Shown here in pieces: positions 11,355 through 20,986 of a stretch of 26,366 bases of DNA. The notes beneath the pieces are model-generated. The model ran no database searches, was not told where the DNA came from, and saw only the letters and a list, made by a program, of their open reading frames with translations. Position numbers and translations under genes: made by a program. This stretch comes from Apostichopus californicus (Eukaryota > Echinodermata > Holothuroidea > Aspidochirotida > Stichopodidae). Every line of letters begins with the position of its first letter. The first letter of the stretch is position 1. The DNA lies in contig JAIPMN010030032.1 in NCBI GenBank assembly GCA_020650975.1, forward strand, positions 1-26,366. The letters run 5' to 3'.

Positions 11355-11584
11355 CCTTACCTTTACCTTAAATCTCTCTGTGCCAGAAGGCACACAAGTC
11401 CCGGACACAAATCCTTCACTGGGTTCGGTTTGCAGCTGCGTGGCGTACTTAGTTCCAAGTATTCCAGCCTGCGCAGTTCCGCTCCACCTCCACCATTCGT
11501 CGCCACGTGGTTTTCGGGCGGCCTCTTTTCCTTCTTCCTTCAGGTGTCCATCCGAGGGCCACAGCACAGTCGTCGTTTTTATTG
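11355..11584 (-). mobile_element. 5'-truncated RTE-like LINE fragment, C-terminus of the ORF2 protein
   Basis: This 230-bp, more GC-rich insert reads on the minus strand as the end of a non-LTR retrotransposon polyprotein: ALGWTPEGRRKRGRP followed by KTTWRRMVE, then a W/C/R-rich end. That WTPEG+RKRGRPKTTWRR pattern is characteristic of the C-terminus of RTE-type elements and their relatives. Two stops interrupt the frame, one a TGA where W is expected. The minus-strand 3' end finishes with an AAGGTAAAGGTAAGG tail, as expected of a LINE with a short simple-repeat tail. It is a dead copy: the RT and endonuclease regions are absent. Confidence 0.78.
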
Positions 11585-11694
11585 TATGATTATCCACCCC
11601 CCCCCCTCCACCAAAAAAATAATAACATGTGAAATTATTAGGCCTTATATCCACGCATTCTGATTGAATACGTGTTAATGTTTAGAGGAGAAAA
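11585..11694. repeat. Right copy of the ~110-bp direct repeat
   Basis: This is the second copy, from TATGATTATCC to GAGGAGAAAA. It carries a longer C run and AATAAT insertions compared with the left copy. A third, weaker match (ATACCCAAGCAATCTGTGTG near 11859-11880) suggests an old tandem unit of roughly 200 bp. Confidence 0.85.
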
Positions 11695-11908
11695 GCAGTA
11701 ACTTATTAGTAAACGTTTTCCGTTATAATAAAATTTCACTCTTATACATCCACATGTTTTAAAATTATGATATTATTTTAAAAACACATTTTGAAAATGA
11801 TCATTACCCCTGCCTTCAACATTAAAATAAAACAATAATAATGTAAATGACTAGGCATAATACCCAAGCAATCTGTGTGCATGGTTTTTATTCTTCTTTG
11901 TCTTGTAG

Positions 11909-12154
11909 AAGGTCGGATCCCTGGTATAAGAAATACGCAAGTTGTTGTTCCTGAAGACAACCTGAAGACACACACACGAACATCTAGTCTCGAACTAGCC
12001 TCGCTGTCATTTACCTTTAGTGGTGCTGGAGTTAATATACACCACTCAGTTCATCGAAAATTGCTTGCCCGAAGTTTACACAAAACAAGTTGGGAGTGTA
12101 CGGGGAAACTTCAATGGGAATTCTGGACTCTATATATAATTGTGACGCTGTTAT
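11909..12154 (+). other. Candidate 3' exon region after a splice acceptor
   Basis: TTCTTCTTTGTCTTGTAG ends at 11908 and is a good acceptor. The following sequence has an open frame, GRIPGIRNTQVVVPEDNLKT and on to a stop near 12154, with no recognisable domain. That frame does not match the phase of the 9575-9645 candidate exon; the matching phase stops after six codons. A possible poly(A) signal AATAAA lies at 12456-12461. The evidence is weak. Confidence 0.2.
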
Positions 12155-14514
12155 AACATTGGTCATTGTCGTATTTTAATCTTTCACTTTGTTTTCACCA
12201 CCATCGCTGTTTTCATATATTATGTGTCGATATTAGTTTACATTTATTGCTTAGGGGACTGTTAGTTATGTAGTTAAGTTTAAATCATCCCATTGTTTCT
12301 AACTCACTCGATTTTATGGTGAGATTTTCAAATTTGTCTATTCTTTTAAGCAATTTTTTTCTAATATCACTTCATGGATATAGCTTCTGCCAGTTATAAT
12401 GAAGGAACCATTTATGTCAGAATGACGTACTTATTAATAAGTTATACCCGAAAAGAATAAAACAAACTATTTGAGAAAAAAACATTTTCATCAAATTGTA
12501 CTTAATGGAGTAATTACAAAGAAAATGGAATATTGATGAGTTTGGCTGCCTCGGTTTTGAGATTTCACATTGTGACATAGTTATAGCTTGAAAGAAAGTT
12601 ACGTAACACTGTAGATACAGTTAAAGTTTGTGGTAGTGGTAGAGAGACGGTACTTTCACGTTTCCAAGCTGTAACTGTGGATGTCACATTAGTACAGACA
12701 CCGCCCATCGTTAAACCAGTTATCTTGAAAGAAAGAACACTGATCCAACAGTCTGTATGGAGTTTATTTCCGTGGTAATTAATTTAGAGGTACATATGTT
12801 GTCATGGTAAATATTGTTATTCTATAACGAGAATGGATGCGTGATTGGTTATGGATAGTGTCAGTAAGTGAATGGAGATACTGCATATGGTGGAGAGGAT
12901 ATGGAGATTTAATTACGTCATCGAAATGTCCACACTGACTCATGTCTTCTCATCTCTTGGAAAACTAGAAGTATGTTATAATTTAAAGCAAATAGAAAAA
13001 CAAAACTTGACGCAAAATTTGTAAACATAATTGTAGAAAAGATGAATAGTGACATATGGATATCAGAGGATGTGAATGGTGAGATATGTATTGTTTGTAT
13101 TGTAATAAACAATTATGTCAGTTTCTGTACAATTATGATTTTAATAATAAACAATATGGAGTATCCGTTTCTTTATTTTGCTACTCGTGATATAATTTCT
13201 AAGGAGGACGAATTTATGAGCGTTGTTAAAGTCTCAGTACTTGTTTGCAAAATTAAAACTTCGACCTTTCCAGCTTACTGCACTAAAAGTTCAGAAAAAA
13301 TGTCACCGTTACATTTTTCATATCAATATAAATTAGTTTCATTGAGTTATCTGTCGTTAAAAAACTTTGGGCTGAATAAAATTCGCCAGATTTTATAACG
13401 AGTCCGTAGATTAAACAAACTTAAATCAAAATTTGCAAGTCCCGCCCACCAGATCATGCGCCAGTCAAACATCTCTGTTTTGTTAACGATCGTTCGGCAC
13501 TATTGTAATGAACATGTTGACATGGGCGGTCGCAGTGATTTTAAGGTATATCGTTCGCGCCATACGGGTATCAGAAAATACATGTCTTGCTTTCGATTGA
13601 GACAGCATTTCTCTATTAACCCGTCTAGTCAGAGTGCATGTAGAATAACAATATTGAATCTACGGAAGTTTGTTTTCCTAAATTCATCATCAAGTCAGGT
13701 ATTGTGACTTTAACATAAAGTTTTGTTTTTATATTTTTTATGTATTGTGCATATTTCATACTTTAAATTAAGAAGTACAAATATTGTGAGGGTTTATCGG
13801 AACCTCAACGCTTCTGTAACATATCCATTCTTTGTTGCGTATAAACATTTTACAACAATGAATACAAATATTGATATGTGATTGCATTTGATTTGTACTA
13901 TAGCCTTACTTGTAAATTTTACTTACCTTTGACTTTGACTGGTTTCCTAGAACCACTTGTTAGGATTGCATATGATCGGTTGTCATATTTAGAGATATTT
14001 ATGCTTCTCTGATTGGTGGAAAGTGAACATGTGATGGTTATATATGCACACTTTATTTCACCAACGGCGTTTTTCAATACTTTTAATAAAAGTAAAGTAA
14101 ATCATCAGTACAGTTGTTATTTACTTTATTAACACTTTATTGAAACGATATCACCAAACATTAAACCAAGGCCTTATACGTAAACTGGACCGGGGTTGAA
14201 GCTACAAACGCCCTTAATATACTCGTTAAGAATTGTTCTCTATGGATGTGTGTAAGTGAATAAATGAGCAGGGAAACATAATTATGCGGAACAGGTCGAT
14301 GAGGGTTATGGACGATTCATAATACACGGCATGGTGGGGACTCCCATTTGTCCTGACGAGGTATGGGTGTCAGGGAATTTGATGGGCGGCGTCAATAGCC
14401 AGGTTGGACAGAAAAAATAGTTTATGCATATAGGCTTAGAAAGAGTGTCAACATTGTTTGGGGGGATGTCTGGAATGGGGGCTGATATCATGCGGGTGTA
14501 GCAAGAAGTTTTTT
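12155..14514. other. Unassigned AT-rich DNA with a CpG-rich patch
   Basis: No gene is supported. A CpG-richer patch at 13430-13570 contains CCCGCCC (13441-13447) and GGGCGG (13524-13529) and an 83-codon open frame starting at 13456 without family resemblance. On the minus strand a GTAAGT donor-like site lies at 13926-13921. An inverted repeat, TAAAGTAAAT at 14093-14102 and ATTTACTTTA at 14119-14128, could form a 10-bp stem. Confidence 0.5.
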
Positions 14515-14640
14515 TTTTCATGTCGGAATGACCCAACGGAGCCTCGGGAGCGTGAAGCGTACCTCTGAGGTCAAGGGCTCGGTGGGGGACCAGGGCGCGA
14601 AGCCCCGGAAGCTCTGGGGGAATTTAAAGAGATGTGGGAA
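14515..14640. repeat. GC-rich block, probably part of a dispersed repeat
   Basis: Against AT-rich surroundings this stretch is GC-rich and holds GGGCGCGAAGCCCCGGAAGC followed by TCTGGGGG, with imperfect inverted symmetry around CCCCGGAAGCTCTGGGG. Such abrupt composition changes with GCGAAGCCCCGGAAGCT-like text are typical of dispersed repeats, but I cannot name the family and no coding frame stands out. Confidence 0.35.
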
Positions 14641-17600
14641 TTAGACGCACTAAACAGACCATAAAAATCACAAGTTGATTTTGTTTATTTAGCCTAACTC
14701 AGACTAACATCGATTTGTTGGATGATGGTAGGGGGTTGCATGGGACTTTGTTCCACTCAAGCTGTCCGACAGGAAGTTATTATTAGACAACAATAGCTAC
14801 GATGGGTGCTCTCCAAGCGTGAGAAAGTAACATTGTTATAACTGTTTAGTAATGTTTTACCTCAGTTTATCTATTATATTATAATTCCGTCCTAATTTGA
14901 CCCCCATCCACCCATACCCCTCCATCACTCAGGGCTCACCAAATCGCAAAGTGCCAGGATTGGCCTGCGTGAGGGAGCTTTCAAGGCATTCTTGTGTAGG
15001 GGGTATGAGATATATTAATAAGTCATTAATTATGATTCACTCTTATGACGTAGCTGAATACATATGTCTTACACATAATACTAATTTTGGTTGATTGCCT
15101 TCCATATCGTCGCACGTGGAAGTACGAACTAGTTTGTTAGTACAAAACGTAGTTTTATCATTATTTTGTCATTATTTTGAGGGAGAGCGCATTGACATAT
15201 ATACTATTTATCACAGATGTAGCTTTACTGGACGGTCGTCGTGGGGGAGAGGTTTCAGTGGAAGGGGTTTCCTTGCCCTCTGGGAAAGTTTCCTTTTTGG
15301 GCCCGGGGATAAGATACAAATTAAATGATGCTATATAAAAAAATCAACATAACGTGGCTATTCCAATACATCTATGGCTATTTATATACATGTTGAGACA
15401 TGTTCATCCTCAAATTATTGTTGGGGTGGGCGTGCGGGGGTTGGGGGGTAAAAGGTATCTCAGTGCTCCCAGTTGAATTCCTAAGCTTATGTTATCGGTC
15501 TTTAACAAGTTTTATCTGAAGTGTAAAATGTCATTAAACATTGTTACAGGAACATGAAACAAGCCCCCTACCGCGCCACCATTTCCCCCATGTGACGTGA
15601 AGGGGATTTCTTCAACTGGCCTACCTCGTTTGTTTTCTTTTTAGTGTAGTATGTGATATATCTCTTCCTACTTCACGGTCTGTTAATTGTTCTCATTGCC
15701 TATGGCCGGAAATTATAACGTAACAATTTATTACGTATACAATGTTTGTTTCAGACGCGATCATCGTTGTGACAAATTTCTTTACATGAGTTTGCTCCAA
15801 ACTAACAATACAATTGGACCGTTATTTATATCCGGGGCACCTGGGAAATCCCCCTCTACATATCGTAAGTCGGGGAAAAGTTTGCAGTCGGGGATATAAA
15901 TCTTCAGCTATGAAACCTGTTCACAACTACGGGTGCATACTCCCCCACCCCCTTTCCACATACCCACCTCTTTTCAACCTCCAACAAAATATTAATTATC
16001 TTTATATAGAACTAACTTATAGTTTGAATAAATGCACCATTGGACGTCTAAACTTTGAATTTCTGCTGGATGGAGGGATGGGGGAAGGGCCACTACAACC
16101 CTTACATAATGAGTAGGCTTTAAAGATGCAAAGGTTGCAAACCTCCGTTATAATATCATTGATTCGTCACTATAGCCTTATTTCAACTTCCGTAAAGGAA
16201 AAAAAAACAAGAGAAGAGATTTTGAATTTTCCTCCACCCCCTGCTAATCCCCCCTGTGTGCTTCCTAACTGGTTGTAAGTGTTGTGTCGTGCAGACAAAC
16301 AGTACATTGCTAAAAGTGGTGTAACATAGATGTGTGACTGTTTGAGAGACAGTAAATTCAATTCAACCACCTAAACCACGTGTCAGAACACAAATAACTT
16401 GACTCTTACGTCATGCAATGAAAGCATTTTGTATAGTTTCACAGGTGTAGCATTCAGGGGAGTGAAGGCGGGGTCCTACCGTTTTGCAACGCATATCCTT
16501 CTAGTCCATTCCTTCGTCGTTCCCTCCTCCCCCTCCCGTCCCCCTCCTCCACCCAACTCGTCAATATTGATTGTACTTATACAACGTACATAGATTGGTA
16601 ACAAAGCCAAGAAACGTCCTCAGAAAATACTACAACCCCGGATGTCTTGTAGACCCACTATTTGTCATCGATGACCCCTATATTTCTAATACATATATGT
16701 ACATCTAATGATGCACATAAATACACAGGCTACATACATAACATGTACATACGTGACGTACATTCATATATACTTAGGCTATACACAGAGGACACCTGGA
16801 AGTTATTAAACTGTTCATCGTAGCCATATAGAGACAAAATAAAAACAATTGTTGAAAATGAAGTAAATCAAATCTGATTGTATTACATCCAATTAGGTAT
16901 TACTGAAGAAAAGATAACTTAAATATAATGCTAGAACGTGTTTTATATCTGACGTCACTCAATTAAAAAACAGCGGTACATAGTTTTAAAGACGTGATCT
17001 CATTTAGAGGGGGGGGGGGCGGGCAGTTGAGGAACATCGAGAAACATACAATGTTTCATAGTGATGTTTTTTGATGTGCACATATAACAGAGCCTTTTTA
17101 AAGAATATTTTAGTGTGGGGGGGGTGGAGGGAGGTTGGTAGTGGCATTTCCAAAAAGGGACAATGATGACACTATCTAACCGAAGCGCCAACATCGCGTT
17201 TGCTAGCGCGTAGCTTAGCAAGGACATTTTTGCCAATAAAAAAAGCCTCCCAGATTACAAGAAATGCCGCACTTCCCGGGCCCTTTAAGTTGCATCTTAA
17301 AAAAAATTATTTTGAGATCTCACCCTTAGAAACTTACAAAAGAAGCACAATCTAGCATATATGAGATGAGCGGTTAAAATTAATCTTGTGTTCTTTTCGA
17401 ACGACATTCCTGAAATACGTGCCTAGATTCTTGAAATTGCACTCTACTTACTAATGAAATTGGAATAAATGATATGAACATTTCGCTATAACTAACTGAA
17501 AAAGCGCATACTGTCCAGGCGTTCACATAATCATATGCCTAATTTCTTTGTTCAAGTGAAAATCTCAGGGGCTGTTGCCTCCCACCCACAACCCGCAGGC

Positions 17601-18540
17601 TACGGCCTTGCTAAATTCCTTAATTATTTCGACAGTTTATTTTGATGAAGTATGGTGTAATGATGTGGACCGTCTGATCACCACTATTTACCAATTCGCG
17701 AAGTTTCATTAGTTGAAGGTTGCTTAAGGAAATGCAATGTTATAATTGTGAGGATGTAGTAGACAGAAATAACAACAGATTTTGTGTTTCACCAATGGTC
17801 TGGTGGCACCATGTATTTAAACATGAAATTGGATATAATTGGTAAAATCAAGAATCAAGAGGGCAGTGGTTAAGAATTAAAAGAAACCCTCTGACACACT
17901 GTAAAGAGAAGAAATAAGTAAAAGTGAAAATTAGGAAAATGACTATACAGTATATATGCACTCTAGAGGCAAAATATTAACGTCACCTAAAACCAAGGCC
18001 AAAAAGGTGTACATGCACTGACATCTTTATGATATCTTTAACTTAACTAGCAGCGGTAATAAGTCAACGTATAACAATACATAGTACAAGTAGCTGCGAC
18101 TATTACGTCCCTGACACGTCTGTCAATAACAACAACTTAATACTAAACAAAAGGATATTGTCCATATACGGCTTAACTACCAAACATATATACTGCTTTA
18201 AGTTATAACATTTTAGTAAAACAATACTAACTCGGATAATGCATGGCGAAATTAATACGAACCATTGAATTTGGTCAAAGGGAAGGAAAATATCTTAACT
18301 ACTATGCATAATATCACTTTAAAGCTATAACTGTACTATCCCTTTAAGTGGGTAGTCATGACCTTAAATATGATAAGAGAAAATATCTCTTAAGTCTTAA
18401 TGGTTAAAAGTAAAATAAAGAGAAAGAATACTGATAATATATTGTAAAAGCACTTAGAAATATAGATGCACATGGTGAGGCTATGCTGTTATGTTACGTT
18501 AGGTAACTACACGTTAAGAACCTCAACTTGTATACATATA
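14641..18540. other. Unassigned AT-rich DNA
   Basis: No supported gene is found in 3.9 kb. It contains a G-quadruplex motif at 15423-15448, homopolymer G runs near 17008 and 17116, pyrimidine-rich tracts near 15945 and 16520, and one TGACGTCA at 16950-16957. All open frames are short and without family patterns. Confidence 0.55.
15423..15448 (+). other. Canonical G-quadruplex motif
   Basis: Four G runs with short loops are visible: GGGG, T, GGG, CGTGC, GGGGG, TT, GGGGGG. This satisfies the four-run, 1-7-base-loop pattern. No gene or promoter is evident beside it. Confidence 0.7.
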
Positions 18541-18551
18541 CATTACTATAA

Positions 18552-18602
18552 ATGTAACGTTACATGGGCGCCGCCATCTTAGCTGAAACAGAGGGCGCTC
18601 TC
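18552..18602. promoter_or_regulatory. Promoter-like cluster: palindrome and YY1-like site
   Basis: The perfect 14-bp palindrome ATGTAACGTTACAT (18552-18565) is followed at once by a GC-rich stretch containing GCCGCCATCTT (18570-18580). On the minus strand this is AAGATGGCGGC, a match to the YY1 site often found at transcription starts. GAGGGCGCTCTC (18591-18602) follows. No coding exon could be attached on either strand, so the promoter call is tentative. Confidence 0.3.
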
Positions 18603-18610
18603 CCAGAACA

Positions 18611-20288
18611 TAATCTCCACCTCGTGTATGTGAGCCTCTTACGTAACTGACTCTTAGAAGTATCTCTTAAGTATTAAATTCCTTTAAAATATTAATGTGA
18701 AAATCGACCCTTAAGTAAACCCTGTAGATTATATATAAAGATACATCTTCAATAAAACAAGTTAAATATAAGTATATTTAACCCACAGTATGTCTACTCA
18801 ATATAACGTTAGAATAGGGCTTCCCTATCCCGGCATAACCTGTACAGTAGGATAGCGGACCCTAGCCAAGCTTTACCGATACGAAAACGGTCGATAATAT
18901 TAAATAAAATATACGATCACTGAATAACTCCAGTGCTACAAGAACTTAACAGGTTAAAGAAAGATATATTTACCTCCAAGCGTCCACAATGTGAATGTCC
19001 AAGTGCATCACATGCTCGTTAATTACTTAAAACTAAAACTGTTGGTAAACTATTCGTGTTTGTAGGTTCGTAGTAAAATATATAGTGGCACGCTAACTGA
19101 GCTATTCCCAGCTGGCTATATTGCGTAATACACATGAACCCTTTGTTCGAGCTAGAAAAGACTCACGGCTACCAGCCATGGAACGCACGGATTCCCTCAC
19201 ATAACGTTGAACACTATGCAGAGTAATTGATGCGATACAACGCGGCAGCATATCGTTTTTCAAACGTTATAATTTTATATTGCGTAGAAATCGAAATGTT
19301 ATTCTTAGAGTCTAGAAATGTATGTTTTTTTTTGTTTTGTTTTTTGTGATGTGATGGTTGTATGATCTTCTGTACGTGGGACATGAAATTTTGCATGTAA
19401 AAGGACAATCCATTTCCCCGGCTTTAACATGAATGCAAATGCATAATTCGTGTTTAAAGACTGCATGCCTTATAAAACATTCTCTTGGTCGTTATTTGAA
19501 AACGTAACTTGTATCACGTGAGGATCATTATGTATATATCCATGTAACTAAACTACAGCATGCAGCTACAACCGTTTGTATAATTACAGCAAGTTCGTGT
19601 TCCCATAATTTGTTACCCATTCGGCGTTCTATAACGAACAAATTCGAACGAACACAAATATTGTTTATTACGTCATAGGCCAATGTTTATGTTTGTCTGT
19701 ATGGTGCAATTGTACTTTATCTCGGTACTATGGAAGATACCCCACGACAGTGCTTGATTAGTGATTTGTGAAGCTTGCAATATATATATAAGTAACCCTT
19801 AAGCTTCACTTTCACTTAAAACATATTCGCCTTTGCTGAGGATACTTTCACTCGCCTACTGACTATGCCTGGCCTAGACTAGGCCGATACGGTGATAGTA
19901 GGCTGTGTACAGATACTACTAGTTAGTAGTTCAGCGAGCAGCTACGCTACGCACAAGAGTAACGGTAACGGATATTGTATATATATACAGTACTAAAGAA
20001 TAGGCAGAATTAGCATAACATACAGTATGTAGCGTTAAATTAAGTTGACACTTGACTAGTGTTTATAGTAAGGAAGTCTACCGTTTCAGGTCCTAGTAGA
20101 AATATTCAAAATCAATGTCAAATATTGGTTGGCGATTGATTAATGTGTATACTGCACTTTAAGATGTGTTCAGCTCTAATAATGGGAGAAAGTGGTTGGG
20201 AGAAAGGCTTCAAAAGAAATCAATGTTCACGTATATACTGCACTGTAATATGGCTGGCTTTTCTGATAATATTTCTTCTCATCAGCTT
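18611..20288. other. Unassigned AT-rich DNA
   Basis: No gene is seen. It contains a TATA-like stretch with an adjacent IRF-like site near 19768-19817 and loosely repeated segments at 20110-20240 (AATCAATGT and TATACTGCACT each twice). The short minus-strand frame at 19214-19408 includes a homopolymer-driven lysine run and looks random. Confidence 0.5.
19768..19817 (-). promoter_or_regulatory. Possible minus-strand promoter: IRF-like site beside a TATA stretch
   Basis: On the minus strand, AAGTGAAAGTGAAG (19817-19804) contains two AAGTGA hexamers, the type bound by interferon regulatory factors. A TATATATATA stretch (19790-19781) follows about 13 bases downstream. A 9-bp perfect inverted repeat, GTGAAGCTT at 19768-19776 and AAGCTTCAC at 19801-19809, brackets the TATA stretch. 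No downstream gene was identified, so this is a motif-based suggestion only. Confidence 0.25.
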
Positions 20289-20499
20289 GTATCTTTATGA
20301 GAAGTAGAAGTGTATTTTTTTTTAGTAAAGATGTGTATAGGATCATAATGGCTCACAAGGTATGATGTAGGCCACTGGTGGGATGACTATATATATGTAC
20401 CTGTATCATAATGAGAAGTAGAAGAGTGTTTTTAGTATAGATGTGTAGGGTATAGGATCATAATGACTCACAAAGTATGCTGTAGGCCACTGGTGGGAT
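20289..20499. repeat. Direct duplication of ~97 bp, copies 113 bp apart
   Basis: Copy one (20289-20385) and copy two (20402-20499) share GAGAAGTAGAAG, TAGTA(A/T)AGATGTGTA, AGGATCATAATG(G/A)CTCACAA and GTAGGCCACTGGTGGGAT with small differences. Copy two stops exactly where the LTR begins, so the retrotransposon inserted into, or beside, the second copy. Confidence 0.85.
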
Positions 20500-20950
20500 T
20501 GTAGAGACCGAGTGGAAAAACTCAAAGAACAAAAAAGACACCTGCACACTCTGGGGTTCTGTGCTACTCTGCTGTATTTTCTATCACACTATTTACAAGA
20601 ACCTGATGACCAGTCTGACAGAGGCTGGTCATCAGTGTTTCAACCAATCAATATGATAATACAAAATTAGTAACCAATCAAAACTTATGAGTCTTTTAAA
20701 TGCAGGAAGGCCCACCATAGAAACAACTATAAAGAAACAATACCTAAGGCATTCATACAGGACTGTAAGGTATTTACCTACAGGTAAGTAACAATGACCC
20801 TCTACTAGAATATATGTGCAAGGTATGTGTTTACAGGTAAGTACTGTACATATCACTAATCAATTACTATGATTGGAATGTACTGGTATGCAACACATGT
20901 GAAAGAGTTGAATGGTGGAAACTAGAGAGAACTAGACTATGATCTCTACA
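20500..20950 (-). repeat. 3' LTR of the Ty3/gypsy element (451 bp)
   Basis: The ends are an 8-bp perfect inverted repeat, TGTAGAGA and TCTCTACA, in the usual TG...CA form. The polypurine tract abuts the element-proximal end. Inside are a strong hairpin (20603-20635) and two AACCAATCA boxes on the plus strand near 20642 and 20672, which read as ATTGG boxes in the transcription direction. The only LTR of this element in the window is this one, so LTR divergence and age cannot be estimated. Confidence 0.9.
20603..20635. repeat. Perfect 11-bp stem hairpin inside the LTR
   Basis: CTGATGACCAG (20603-20613) and CTGGTCATCAG (20625-20635) are exact reverse complements around an 11-base loop. It would form in RNA of either strand and may serve in LTR transcript structure or 3'-end formation. 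Confidence 0.8.
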
Positions 20951-20963
20951 TCCTCCCCCTCTT
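20951..20963 (-). promoter_or_regulatory. Polypurine tract, plus-strand primer of the retrotransposon
   Basis: On the minus strand AAGAGGGGGAGGA directly precedes the LTR start TGTAGAGA. This is the expected position and composition of the polypurine tract that primes second-strand synthesis in LTR elements. Confidence 0.9.
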
Positions 20964-20986
20964 CAAGATATTGCAGAAAGAAATTT

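Noticed and set aside
11298-11663. Open frames of 77-118 codons on both strands
   Set aside because: They are out of frame with the LINE homology; the real signal is the interrupted minus-strand ORF2 end.
15230-15895. Possible large inverted repeat between two GGGGAT/CCGGGG-rich segments
   Set aside because: The match between the arms is too weak and gapped to support a foldback element or MITE.
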